Positions 8,112-17,209 of a stretch of DNA of 64,000 bases are shown piece after piece (the first letter of the stretch is position 1; each line of letters begins with the position of its first letter). The notes under the pieces are model-generated. The model saw only the letters and a program-made list of their open reading frames with translations, was not told where the DNA came from and made no database searches. The DNA is from Bradyrhizobium sp. AUGA SZCCT0176 (GTDB lineage: Bacteria > Pseudomonadota > Alphaproteobacteria > Rhizobiales > Xanthobacteraceae): positions 1-64,000 of the forward strand of contig NZ_JAFCMB010000018.1 of assembly GCF_018130145.1 (NCBI RefSeq). Direction: 5' to 3'. Position numbers and translations under genes: made by a program.

Positions 8112-9371
8112 TCAGGTGTAACCCTTGCTCTTCTTCCACTCGGCTTCGAGTTCGAGAATGGTCTTCCAGTCGCCCGGCTTGACCTCCGGCACGTAGGGCT
8201 CTTGCGGGATCGTCGTGCCCCACCCGATTGCATAGCCGATCAGGGTCTGGTCCTCGGCCCGCATCGTCACGGTGCCGTCGGCGCCGAACGGCGATTTGAT
8301 CTTGAGGCCACGCAATGCCTCCGCAAGCTTCTTGCCGTCGGCGGAATTCGCCTTCTTCGAGGCCTCGGCGAGCAACATGATCGCGGTTGCGTTCTCCCAC
8401 GACCAGTTGGTCGGGTACTCATTGTATTTCGCCTTGTAGGCATCGCCCCAGGCCGCGTTCTCCGCGGTCGCAGGATAGGTCTTGATGTAGCGGTTACCGG
8501 AATGAATGCCCTTGGGCAGGTTCTTCACCACGGTCAGCGCGGTGTAGTCGGCCATGTTGACCGCGAACACCTCCATCTGGGTGAACAGCGCATAGATATT
8601 GGCCTGATCGATATACGACGTCAGGTCGCCGCCCCACAGGCAGGAATACAGCGCTTGTGGTTTGGCCTGCAGGATCTTGGTGACGACCTCGGTGTAATCA
8701 GGCTGGAACAGCTTTGGCCAGGACTCGCTGATGATCTCGACATCAGGCGCAAAGCGCTTCAGATACAGCGTGAACTCGCCCGTGGTGTCGCGGCCATAGG
8801 CGTAATCTGGTGCGCAGGTGGCCCATTTCTTCAGGCCCTTCGCCTTGGAGATCGCAGCCGCGTAGCTGCCGCCGACGATCGAGTCATGCACGCCCTGGCG
8901 CGCGGTGCGGAACGCGTTGGGAATGTGCTGCTTGGGATCGGCGGTCAGCGCCGAGGTTTCCGAATTGGTGTGAATGCAGAGCACGCCCAGATCGCGCGCG
9001 ACTTCGTGCACGGCGAACGCTCCGGATGAGGCCTCGGCATCGATCAGGAGTTCGCAGCCATCGGTGTTGACCAGTTCGCGCGCCACGCGGGCGGCTTCCT
9101 GCGGCTGCCCCTTGGAATCGCGGATCACCATCTCGATCTGCCGTCCGGCGAGGCCGCCGGCGGCGTTGACCTTCTCGACTTCCAGCATCACGCCGTTGCG
9201 CGATGAGGTTCCGAGTTGCGCCACGCGGCCGGAGAGAATGGTCGGCATGCCGACCTTGATGGTCTTGGCCTGCGCACGCGCCACCCATGGTGCCGCGAAA
9301 GTCACGGCACCGGCGCCCATCAGCGCCAGGGTTGAACGGCGGCTGATGCCCGGTTTGCGGGTTCTCGTCAT
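8112..9371 (-). CDS. livK: ABC transporter substrate-binding protein, LivK-like
   Basis: 419 residues. The N-terminus TRKPGISRRSTLALMGAG followed by a hydrophobic stretch and ARAQA is a Tat-type signal peptide, so the protein is periplasmic. The rest is a periplasmic binding fold (IKVGMPTILSGRVAQLG, residues 35-51) of the Leu/Ile/Val family. The start at 9371 has AGGGAGGGAAT in front; the 26 extra codons upstream are rejected. It is the first gene of the leftward importer operon and faces the rightward acyl-CoA synthetase operon. Confidence 0.9.
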   Translation of the reverse strand: MTRTRKPGISRRSTLALMGAGAVTFAAPWVARAQAKTIKVGMPTILSGRVAQLGTSSRNGVMLEVEKVNAAGGLAGRQIEMVIRDSKGQPQEAARVARELVNTDGCELLIDAEASSGAFAVHEVARDLGVLCIHTNSETSALTADPKQHIPNAFRTARQGVHDSIVGGSYAAAISKAKGLKKWATCAPDYAYGRDTTGEFTLYLKRFAPDVEIISESWPKLFQPDYTEVVTKILQAKPQALYSCLWGGDLTSYIDQANIYALFTQMEVFAVNMADYTALTVVKNLPKGIHSGNRYIKTYPATAENAAWGDAYKAKYNEYPTNWSWENATAIMLLAEASKKANSADGKKLAEALRGLKIKSPFGADGTVTMRAEDQTLIGYAIGWGTTIPQEPYVPEVKPGDWKTILELEAEWKKSKGYT

Positions 9372-9486
9372 TATTCCCTCCCTCTCGGGTTTGCGTTCCC
9401 AGTTTCCTGCCCAAATCCCAGCCGGGGATCGTGTTGCCCCCGTACTCACAAGATTTCAGAGCAAAGGGGGTGACGTCAAGCCAAAT

Positions 9487-9509
9487 ATGAATTACGAGTC
9501 AGAATTCAT
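9487..9509. promoter_or_regulatory. Candidate operator in the divergent livK / acyl-CoA synthetase gap
   Basis: ATGAATT (9487-9493) and AATTCAT (9503-9509) form a perfect inverted repeat with a 9-base centre. It lies between two divergent operons, and a TetR gene is the second gene of the rightward one. TetR proteins bind palindromes of this size and often repress their own operon, so this is a likely site. Binding is inferred. A second hairpin (GGCCGG 9524-9529, CCGGCC 9533-9538) lies just before the synthetase start. Confidence 0.45.
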
Positions 9510-9552
9510 CTAACGGGAGATCGGGCCGGAATCCGGCCTTTTGAGCCGAGAA

Positions 9553-11046
9553 ATGATCAACCTTTCGAGCTTCATCGCGTTTCACGCCAGGCGGACGCCG
9601 GGCCGCTGTGCGCTGAAATACCGCGGCGAGGAGATCTCCTACGCCGACTTCCACCGCCGCATCGGCCACGTGGGCGGCTGGCTGGGCTCGCGCGGCATCG
9701 GCGCCGGCGATGTCGTCGCGGTGCTGATGAAGAACAGCACCGCGTTTCTCGAACTGGTGTTTGCAACCAGCCACATCGGCGCGGTGTTTCTGCCGATCAA
9801 TTATCGGCTGTCGGCCGACGAGGTCGGTTACATCGTTGGCAATTCCGGCGCGCGCATTCTGATTGCGGACGAAGAACTGGCAGGCATCGCAGCAGGTAAC
9901 GTTCCCGTGGTGCTGCTCGATGAGGCCGAGCAATCCGGCATCTCGCGGCTCGCGCCTGACGTCGCCCCCGCCCCGATGCATCCAAGACAACCGCGCGATC
10001 TGATGCGGCTGATGTACACGTCGGGCACCACCGACCGCCCCAAAGGCGTGATGCTCACCTATGAGAACATCTATTGGAAGTCAGCCGACCAGACGCTGGT
10101 GCTCGGACTGAACGCGGATACGCGGTTGCTGGTGGTCGGCCCGCTCTACCATGTCGGCGCGCTCGATCTGCCTGGCATAGCCGTGCTCTGGCATGGCGGC
10201 ATGCTTTCCATCCACCGCCACTTCGAACCCGAGCAGGCGCTGGCGGCGATCGAAGCCGAAAAGCTGAACGCGGCGTGGTTCGCGCCCGTGATGACCACGG
10301 CGATCCTCACCTGCCCGGCCCGCGATCGCTACGACGTCTCGAGCCTGCGATGGGCGATCGGTGGTGGCGAAAAGACACCGGAAGCGCGCATCCGCAGCTT
10401 CTCCGAATATTTTGCGAACGCCCGCTACATCGACGCCTATGGCCTGACGGAAACCTGCGGCGGCGACACTTTCATGGAAGCCGGCCGTGAGATCGAAAAG
10501 ATCGGCTCGACCGGCCGCGCCATCGCCCATGTCGAGATTGAGATCCGCGACGATGCCGGCCATCGCCTGGCACCCGGCGAAAACGGCGAAATCTGTCTGC
10601 GCGGACCAAAGGTCACCCAAGGCTACTGGAAAGATCCCGAGAAAACCGCAGCCGCTTTCTTCGGCGATTGGTTCCGCAGCGGCGACGTCGGCTATCTCGA
10701 TGAAGACGGCTTCCTCTACCTCACCGACCGCAAGAAGGACATGATCATCTCCGGTGGCGAGAATATCGCGTCGTCCGAAGTCGAACGCGTGATCTATGAA
10801 TTGCCGCAGGTGCGCGAATGCGCCGTCATCGGCATGCCGGACGCTCGCTGGGGCGAAAAGCCCGTCGCGATCGTGGTGCTGGGAGAAGGCGCCGCGCTGG
10901 AGCTGCCTGCCCTGACCGATCATTGCCGCGCGCGGCTCGCCGGCTTCAAGGTGCCGAAGCAACTGATCGTTCGCGACAGCCTGCCGCGCAATCCGTCCGG
11001 CAAGGTGCTCAAGCGCGTGCTGCGCGCCGAACTGGAGGCTTCATGA
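9553..11046 (+). CDS. Acyl-CoA synthetase (AMP-forming), class I adenylating enzyme
   Basis: About 497 residues. The P-loop-like motif YTSGTTDRPKGV (residues 153-164), the YGLTE segment near 296 and the C-terminal PRNPSGKVLKR with the catalytic Lys are all present. It activates a carboxylic acid to acyl-CoA with ATP. A Gly usual in TSGTTG is Asp here. ATG at 9553 is chosen; a TTG at 9541 is also in frame and neither has a strong ribosome binding site. It is first in an operon with TetR, SDR and monooxygenase genes, overlapping tetR by ATGA. Confidence 0.88.
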   Translation: MINLSSFIAFHARRTPGRCALKYRGEEISYADFHRRIGHVGGWLGSRGIGAGDVVAVLMKNSTAFLELVFATSHIGAVFLPINYRLSADEVGYIVGNSGARILIADEELAGIAAGNVPVVLLDEAEQSGISRLAPDVAPAPMHPRQPRDLMRLMYTSGTTDRPKGVMLTYENIYWKSADQTLVLGLNADTRLLVVGPLYHVGALDLPGIAVLWHGGMLSIHRHFEPEQALAAIEAEKLNAAWFAPVMTTAILTCPARDRYDVSSLRWAIGGGEKTPEARIRSFSEYFANARYIDAYGLTETCGGDTFMEAGREIEKIGSTGRAIAHVEIEIRDDAGHRLAPGENGEICLRGPKVTQGYWKDPEKTAAAFFGDWFRSGDVGYLDEDGFLYLTDRKKDMIISGGENIASSEVERVIYELPQVRECAVIGMPDARWGEKPVAIVVLGEGAALELPALTDHCRARLAGFKVPKQLIVRDSLPRNPSGKVLKRVLRAELEAS

Positions 11047-11702
11047 CGCAGTCAACGCGAGCCAATGCCGGCAAGGTCACAAAACTCAACCGCGTCGAGC
11101 GCAACGCCTGGACCAAGCGCAAGATTTTCGATGCCGCGACCAAGATCGTCGGCAAATACGGCTATGCCGAAGCCTCCGTCGCCCGCATCACCGAGGAAGC
11201 CGGCGTCGCGCAGGGCACGTTCTACAATCATTTCGAAAACCGCCAGGAACTGCTGGATCAATTGCTGCCAAAAATCGGCATCGACATGGTGCGCTTCATC
11301 CGTGCGCGCACCGGCACGGCACAGACCGCGCAGCAGGAAGTCGAACGCTTCAGCGCCTTCTTCGACTTCATCCGCGAGGTGCCGGAATTCCTGCGCATCC
11401 TCAACGAGGCCGAGTTCTTTGCGCCGATCGGCTATCAGAAGCATTTCGACAACATCTCGACGGCCTATGTCCGTATCCTGCAGCGTGCGCGGCTTGCCGG
11501 CGCGGTCGATAGCTATAGCGACGAGGAATTCGAGGCCATCGTGCAAATATTGATGGGTGCCCGCGGCTATCTGAGCCGGCGGTATTCCTATTCGGACGGT
11601 GCGGTCACGGCCGTGCCCGACCATGTCATCTCCGCCTACCAGAAGCTGATGACGCGCGGGCTTTTCAATTCAGCCGGCAAAGGCAACGACCATGAGCGCT
11701 GA
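11043..11702 (+). CDS. TetR/AcrR-family transcriptional regulator
   Basis: 219 residues. Residues 25-75 form the TetR helix-turn-helix (IFDAATKIVGKYGYAEASVA, then EEAGVAQGTFYNHFENRQEL); the remainder is a helical ligand domain. It probably senses an acyl-CoA or the ketone substrate and represses this operon and perhaps the divergent importer. The start overlaps the synthetase stop (ATGA), and the gene overlaps the next SDR gene by 11 bases. Confidence 0.9.
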   Translation: MTQSTRANAGKVTKLNRVERNAWTKRKIFDAATKIVGKYGYAEASVARITEEAGVAQGTFYNHFENRQELLDQLLPKIGIDMVRFIRARTGTAQTAQQEVERFSAFFDFIREVPEFLRILNEAEFFAPIGYQKHFDNISTAYVRILQRARLAGAVDSYSDEEFEAIVQILMGARGYLSRRYSYSDGAVTAVPDHVISAYQKLMTRGLFNSAGKGNDHER

Positions 11703-12465
11703 GGGTATCGTTCTCGTCACCGGCGGCAGCCGCGGCATTGGCGCGGCAACCGCCACGCTTCTGGCCGAGCAAGGCCAGCGTGTTGTGATCACGGACATTG
11801 CGCCGGAACCACTGGCCGGCACCGGGACGATCCTGTGGCCTGCCCCTTTCGATGTCGCCAGCGAGAGCGCCGTCGTCAGCGGCATCGCGGATATCGAGGC
11901 GGCGCACGGCCCGATCACGGGCCTCGTCAATGCGGCCGGTGTGTTCGGCAAGATGCATCCAATCGAGCGCGTGCGGATGGATCAGTGGGACCGCGAGGTC
12001 AATATCGACCTGCGCGGGACATTTCTGGTCGCCCGCAGCGTTGGCGTCAAAATGGCCGAGCGCCGGCATGGCGCCATCGTCAATGTCGCCTCGGTCGCGG
12101 GCATGACATCAGGTCCGATCCACGCCTACACCGCCGCCAAAGCCGGCGTCATTCAGATCACGCAGACGCTTGCCGCCGAATGGGGCCGCGCCGGCGTGCG
12201 CGTCAATGCCGTATCTCCCGGGTTCACCCGCACCGCGGCGCTCGAAGCCGGCATTGCCTCCGGCGCGCTCAACAAGCGCCTGCTCGAAAACCCGACCGCG
12301 ATGAACCGGCTGGTCGAGCCGATCGAGGTCGCGCGGGCGATTGCGTGGTTGCTGTCACCGATGAGCAGCGGTGTCACCGGCATCAACCTGCCGGTCGACG
12401 CCGGATACATCGCCGGCACCACCTGGGCCGCCTATGGCGGTCTGCGCGAAGCGCCTGGCACGTAA
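11692..12465 (+). CDS. Short-chain dehydrogenase/reductase
   Basis: 257 residues. TGGSRGIGAATATLL (cofactor loop), NAAG near residue 80, Ser in IVNVASVAGM and YTAAK show a classical SDR. The C-terminal VDAGYIAGTTWAAYGGLRE is nearly the same as in the SDR at 5304-6089, so the two flank the transport/oxidation block as paralogues. With the monooxygenase directly downstream it may supply the ketone from an alcohol. Confidence 0.9.
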   Translation: MSAEGIVLVTGGSRGIGAATATLLAEQGQRVVITDIAPEPLAGTGTILWPAPFDVASESAVVSGIADIEAAHGPITGLVNAAGVFGKMHPIERVRMDQWDREVNIDLRGTFLVARSVGVKMAERRHGAIVNVASVAGMTSGPIHAYTAAKAGVIQITQTLAAEWGRAGVRVNAVSPGFTRTAALEAGIASGALNKRLLENPTAMNRLVEPIEVARAIAWLLSPMSSGVTGINLPVDAGYIAGTTWAAYGGLREAPGT

Positions 12466-12478
12466 CAAGGATACGAGC

Positions 12479-14389
12479 ATGAATATCGAGATGCCCCGCA
12501 AGAAGCTCGATCTCGCATCGGCCATCGCCGAAGGCGATATCCGCGTGCTGCTGATGGTGCTGGTCCACATGACCGGCGATGAACGCTGGCTGGAGCCACC
12601 GTACAAGCCGAGGCGCGACGTTCGCCTGATCCCCGACCCCGAGGCCGGCCTGCCCCGCGAAGTGCAGGACGAAATCCGCGCTGCTGTCGTGAAGCTGTTC
12701 GCCAATGGCGAGCCCAAGCCTGTGATATCAGATCCCGGCGACGAATTGATGCTGAAGATGATGCGCGCGACGCTCGGCGAAAACGTCACGCCGGAGTATG
12801 CGCCGCTGATGCGCGAGGAAATGGGCTTTATCCCCCGCGACATCAGCTGGACCAAACCTCCGGCCGACGACAAACTGGCGCAGCAGCATGTGCTGATTGT
12901 CGGCGCCGGTGTCTGCGCAATCGCGCTTGGCGTCGCGTTGGGCCGCCTCGGTATTCCCTACACCATCGTCGAGAAGAACGCCGAACTCGGCGGTACCTGG
13001 TATGTCAATCGCTACCCCGGTTGCGGCGTCGATACGCCGAACCACTCCTACTCCTTCTCGTTCGGCGCCCGTAATCCATGGACGCGCTACTTCGCCCAGC
13101 GTCAGGAATTGCTCGACTATCTCAAGAAGGTCGCGCTCGAATACGACATTCGACAGCACCTCCGCCTCAACACCGAACTGACGTCTGCGCGCTGGGATGA
13201 GAGCAAGCGGCGCTGGATTTCGACGCTCAAGACGGCAAATGGCGAAGAGATCGTTGAATCGACGACCCTTGTCAGCGCGATCGGTCAGCTCAACGACCCC
13301 TCGCCCGCGCATTTCAAGGGCGAAGAAAATTTCAAAGGGCAGACCCTGCATTCCGCATTGTGGTCGGACAACATCAAGCTCGACGGCAAGCATGTCGCCG
13401 TCATCGGCACCGGCGCCACCGCGATGCAGCTGGCGCCGTCGATCGCCGACCAGGTGGCATCGCTGACCGTCTATCAACGGACCGCGCAATGGGCACGACC
13501 GGTCGCGGGCTATTCCGACCCGATCAGCGACGGTGCGCAATGGCTGCTCGCCCATCTGCCCTTCTATGTGCAGTGGTACCGCTTCAACATGTTCTGGCGC
13601 TACGGCGACGGCCTGCTGCCGTTCCTGCGCAAGGATCCGAACTGGCCGCATCCCGAGCGCGCCGTAAACAAGGGCAACGACCGCCACCGCGAGGAGTTGA
13701 CGGATTTTATCCTGTCCGAACTCAAGGACCGTCCCGACCTGATTGAAAAATGCGTGCCGACTTATCCGCCTTACGGCAAGCGCATCCTGCTGGACAACAA
13801 CTGGTTCAAGACGCTGACAAAACCGAATGTCGAACTGGTCACCGACAGCATCGACCATTTCGCAGCTGACGGCATTGTCGCGTCAGACGGTAAATCGCGG
13901 CCGGCCGACATCATCGTGATCTCGACCGGCTTCAAGGTCACCGAGATGGCGGCGCGCCTCAACATCACCGGCCGTGACGGCAAGGACCTCAGGCAGGCCT
14001 GGGCCAACGATAACCCGACAGCCTATCTCGGGCTCACCGTGCCTGACTTCCCGAACTTCTTCGTCATGCTCGGCCCGAACTCCGGGCCCGCGCATGGCGG
14101 CAGCGTGATCTTTCAGTCGGAGTGCCAGAGCCGCTACATCAGTGCCTGCCTGGTCGAGATGATCGAGCGCGACATCGCCGCGATCGATGTTCGCCGGGAA
14201 GCTCACGATCAGTACATCGAGAAAGTCGATGCCGAGCATGAGCAGTTGATCTGGTCTCATCCGGGCATGACCACCTACTATCGCAACGGCCAGGGCCGGG
14301 TGTTCTCAGCGATGCCGTGGCGGTTCGTCGATTACTGGGCGATGACTCATGATCCGGATTTCAACCAGTATCGGCAGACCAAAGCATGA
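12479..14389 (+). CDS. Baeyer-Villiger monooxygenase, 4-hydroxyacetophenone monooxygenase-like
   Basis: 636 residues. After an N-terminal extension of about 130 residues come the FAD loop GAGVCAIALG (about 142), the BVMO long motif GGTWYVNRYPGCGVD (about 170), the fingerprint FKGQTLHSALW (F-x-G-x3-H-x3-W, about 284) and the NADPH loop VIGTGATAMQ (about 307). The extension and total length match the hydroxyacetophenone monooxygenase group (about 640 residues) rather than cyclohexanone monooxygenase (about 540). It inserts oxygen next to a ketone carbonyl. The fingerprint ends in Ser instead of Pro/Asp. ATG at 12479 lies 13 bases after the SDR stop. Substrate unknown. Confidence 0.88.
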   Translation: MNIEMPRKKLDLASAIAEGDIRVLLMVLVHMTGDERWLEPPYKPRRDVRLIPDPEAGLPREVQDEIRAAVVKLFANGEPKPVISDPGDELMLKMMRATLGENVTPEYAPLMREEMGFIPRDISWTKPPADDKLAQQHVLIVGAGVCAIALGVALGRLGIPYTIVEKNAELGGTWYVNRYPGCGVDTPNHSYSFSFGARNPWTRYFAQRQELLDYLKKVALEYDIRQHLRLNTELTSARWDESKRRWISTLKTANGEEIVESTTLVSAIGQLNDPSPAHFKGEENFKGQTLHSALWSDNIKLDGKHVAVIGTGATAMQLAPSIADQVASLTVYQRTAQWARPVAGYSDPISDGAQWLLAHLPFYVQWYRFNMFWRYGDGLLPFLRKDPNWPHPERAVNKGNDRHREELTDFILSELKDRPDLIEKCVPTYPPYGKRILLDNNWFKTLTKPNVELVTDSIDHFAADGIVASDGKSRPADIIVISTGFKVTEMAARLNITGRDGKDLRQAWANDNPTAYLGLTVPDFPNFFVMLGPNSGPAHGGSVIFQSECQSRYISACLVEMIERDIAAIDVRREAHDQYIEKVDAEHEQLIWSHPGMTTYYRNGQGRVFSAMPWRFVDYWAMTHDPDFNQYRQTKA

Positions 14390-14540
14390 GTTCATCGCTT
14401 CAAAATGGCGCTCAAGAGCGGAACCCTCTTCCATCCGGCGGGCGTACGCACGGGAACCCAAGTGCGATTTTTCTCAGCATAAACTTGACACCTGACGATA
14501 TCTGCCGCAGCATTTCAAACGCTGCACCTGTCGGCGTAGC

Positions 14541-14879
14541 GGAGCCTTCGGCTCCCTGCCTCGCGGGAATGGCGACCGATCATGTGATCGACCTGCAAGC
14601 AGCGGATGCGGACGTAAGTCCGTAAGGCCCACTCTTGGAGAGGAGCATGACGCCACCGGCTAAGCCAGTGACCTTGCTCAACCGCAAGGTCTCGACGCAA
14701 ATTGGGTGAACAGCAGCTGCTAGCCCCGTTGCGCCGCCTAAAAATTCAAACATATGCGCAAGATCGGAGCGCAAAGGCCAAGCGCTTTTCGATTTTGAAG
14801 ATGCACTGGTGTCTACCAGAAAACCCTTCGCCTATAACGAAGATGTAGGGCCCCGCGCTGCTTGAATGCACCGGGGCCC
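14541..14879. other. Structured noncoding stretch within a 610-base gap
   Basis: Between the monooxygenase (14389) and 15000 no gene is convincing. Three small perfect hairpins follow each other: GGAGCC/GGCTCC (14541-14555), CGATCA/TGATCG (14577-14590) and CGGAC/GTCCG (14609-14622). Then GGAGAGGAGC precedes an ATG at 14647 that opens only a 20-codon frame (to 14709). GGGCCCC (14848-14854) and GGGGCCC (14873-14879) form a terminator-like stem without a T-run. This could be a small RNA gene, a peptide leader, or remains of a lost element. Confidence 0.35.
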
Positions 14880-14999
14880 ATTCGTTTGGCTCTCATTCGT
14901 TTGACTCCATGACAGCTTTCCGGCGATCGACGAGATCTCCTTAGATTGCTTCCGTCATTTGGATCGGAAACAATTACCCGATCGTGACAGGAAGCGGCG

Positions 15000-15629
15000 A
15001 TGACAAAACCTCGCATACGAATCTATACCGACTACAAGAGCCCCTACGCGTTTGTCGCGAACAAGCGGCTGTTCGAACTCGAGGACGAATACGGCGTCGA
15101 GCTCGAATGGCTGCCCTATACGCTACGCGTCGCCGAGTTCATGGGCACGGTGGAAGAGCGTACACCGCATTTCTGGCGCAAGGTGCGTTACGCCTATATG
15201 GACGCACGGCGCTATGCCAACGCGCAGGGCCTCACCATGAAGGGCCCGCGGCGCATCTATGATGCCTTCTATGCCAGCGCGGGCATGCTGTTCGCGCAGC
15301 GTCATGGCCTGTTTCGTTCCTACCACGACACGGTGTTCCGGCGCTTCTGGAGCCATGATCTCGAAATCGACGAACTGTCGGATATTGCCGGCTTGATTGC
15401 ATCGCTTGGCGGTTCGGCCGAGGAATTCAAAGCCTATGTCCACGGTCCGGCTCGGGCCGAACATGACCGCATCATCGACGAGGCAGAGGATCTCGGCGTG
15501 TTCGGCGTGCCGACCATGGTCTTCAACGGCGAATTGTTCTGGGGCGGCGACCGCATTGACCTGTTGATCGAGCGCATCAAGAACCCTGACTCGATTGCGG
15601 CCGCGCTGGGCAGCCGGCACCGGAAGTAA
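15000..15629 (+). CDS. DsbA-family protein, 2-hydroxychromene-2-carboxylate isomerase-like
   Basis: 209 residues beginning MTKPRIRIYTDYKSPYAFVA: a thioredoxin-like fold with SPYA in the place of the CxxC of true DsbA, as in HCCA isomerases and kappa GSTs. FGVPTMVFNGELFWGGDR near the C-terminus is the cis-Pro loop of this group. It is probably a glutathione-dependent isomerase in aromatic or other ring degradation. AGGAAG lies six bases before the ATG. It stands alone between the noncoding stretch and a small unknown gene. Confidence 0.82.
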   Translation: MTKPRIRIYTDYKSPYAFVANKRLFELEDEYGVELEWLPYTLRVAEFMGTVEERTPHFWRKVRYAYMDARRYANAQGLTMKGPRRIYDAFYASAGMLFAQRHGLFRSYHDTVFRRFWSHDLEIDELSDIAGLIASLGGSAEEFKAYVHGPARAEHDRIIDEAEDLGVFGVPTMVFNGELFWGGDRIDLLIERIKNPDSIAAALGSRHRK

Positions 15630-15707
15630 TCGCGCACTGTTCCCGTTTTCAATCTGTTTACCAGGTTTGGCTAACCTGTCTGGTGGTTGAAACGCCGGAA
15701 CCGGGGC

Positions 15708-15980
15708 ATGTTCAGAGAAAGCCTCCCGATTGCCTATGACGCGCCTGCCGACCTGAAGAAGTGGCCTTCGCTGAAGAACGAGCGGGTCGCGAGCAAGACG
15801 CCGTATCTCGTTTACAACGGCACCTTGGCGGGTTGCATCAGGGAATTGCTGGCGAAGCCGATCAAGCAGATTTCGCTCTACGACATCGTGACCGAACGTC
15901 AGCCGGCATTCGACGGCAATGTGCTGTCACCCGGCGACGCCGCCGAAATCGCGATGCGCAAGGATTTTCCCAAGGGCTGA
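15708..15980 (+). CDS. Small conserved-looking hypothetical protein
   Basis: 90 residues from ATG 15708 (an upstream in-frame start at 15687 adds seven). Soluble, mixed composition (LPIAYDAPADLKKWPSLKNE near the start), no signal or membrane segment and no motif I recognise. Codon composition matches neighbouring genes, which supports coding. It lies 78 bases after the isomerase gene and ends 4 bases before the convergent GST gene. Confidence 0.55.
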   Translation: MFRESLPIAYDAPADLKKWPSLKNERVASKTPYLVYNGTLAGCIRELLAKPIKQISLYDIVTERQPAFDGNVLSPGDAAEIAMRKDFPKG

Positions 15981-15984
15981 CCTT

Positions 15985-16995
15985 TCAGGAAGCCATCAGG
16001 TGAGACCAGCATCCGGTACGCTCCAGCACCGGTCGTAATGCGGCGCGATCTACCGCATCCAAGGCTGCGAATTTTTCGCGAAGCTGTTGCAGGCACTTCA
16101 CCTGATATTTGAACGGTGCCAGCGCATAGGGCAGACCCCAGACGTTGATCTCCAGCCGGTCGAGGCCTTTCGCAAAGGCTTCCGCGTTTGCGACCAGGAA
16201 CGGCAAATAGAGTTCGCCCGTAATTCTCAAGAGCTCCTCAGCCATTCCGCCGAGTGCCTGCGCGCGCGGATACCATTCGCCCTCGACGCCCGAAGCGTCA
16301 TCCAGCCGACGCACCCAGTGATCCGTGAACGGCGCCTTCTCGCGCATGATCCGCATCGGCGTCGGATCGGTCGCCATCTCGCTGAGCTGGCCAAACCAGG
16401 CGAAATCGGCGAGCGACGGCCGGCTGCCGAACAGATAATTCGTCATGCCGACATGCGGTTCGAACGCCGCGAGCATTCGCAAGTAACTCTCTTCGAGCAA
16501 CGGCTTGTTCTCCACGGTCGCGCCGAGAATGACCATCCGTGAAATCTGCCGCTGGCGGAACTGCTCGATCTCCTCCGGGCTGCCGGTCGCAGCCTCCGAC
16601 ACCGACCACTCTTCGCCGGCCCAGCGCGAGACATAGGCCTGATCCTCCGGATCCCACCATCGATACAGAAACAACGGCTTGACTGCCCATTCGTCGGCGA
16701 GATCTTCCAGCAGGTCGCACACGAATGCGACCGCCTTGTCGTCGGGGATGACGGACCGCGCCTGGTGACGCCGCTCCAGGTCGTAAGCCAATGTCGTGGT
16801 CTCGCCACGAAACGTGCCGTCGGGATATTGCAGCACCGGGATCAGGTTCGGCCGCAGATGTTCGGTCGCCTTCCGGAGCGCCTTGGTCATGATGACCCAG
16901 TCGAAAGGAATCCTGCGATAGCGCATCAGTGCGCGCAGCTTGATGGCGTATGGCGACGCGGTCGATCCAATCAGCCGATAGCGGCCTTCAGTCAT
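15985..16995 (-). CDS. Glutathione S-transferase-family protein
   Basis: 336 residues. The N-terminal thioredoxin-like domain begins YRLIGSTASPYAIKLRALM, with PVLQYPDGTFRGETTTLAYDLE as the glutathione-binding Pro-Glu-Thr region; a long helical C-terminal domain follows. The protein is longer than common GSTs (200-230 residues), like the large GST-like proteins of proteobacteria. GAGGGAG precedes ATG 16995; the 53 extra codons upstream are not used. Substrate unknown. Confidence 0.8.
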   Translation of the reverse strand: MTEGRYRLIGSTASPYAIKLRALMRYRRIPFDWVIMTKALRKATEHLRPNLIPVLQYPDGTFRGETTTLAYDLERRHQARSVIPDDKAVAFVCDLLEDLADEWAVKPLFLYRWWDPEDQAYVSRWAGEEWSVSEAATGSPEEIEQFRQRQISRMVILGATVENKPLLEESYLRMLAAFEPHVGMTNYLFGSRPSLADFAWFGQLSEMATDPTPMRIMREKAPFTDHWVRRLDDASGVEGEWYPRAQALGGMAEELLRITGELYLPFLVANAEAFAKGLDRLEINVWGLPYALAPFKYQVKCLQQLREKFAALDAVDRAALRPVLERTGCWSHLMAS

Positions 16996-17209
16996 GGTAC
17001 TCCCTCGATCGTCCCAAACCTGAACGCCGGACACGCGATACTGGCATCGAAGCGGAATTGCGCCAACCGGTGCATTCGGATTTCGCCCGTCAGCCCTGCA
17101 ATAAACCGGCATGGCTTGCCTTGCGGCGCAGCGAATTCTGCAGCTATCCTCCATACCAAATGATCGGGCCCCGCTTGGCCCAATGAATCCCGCCTAGTGG
17201 AGAAACGCC

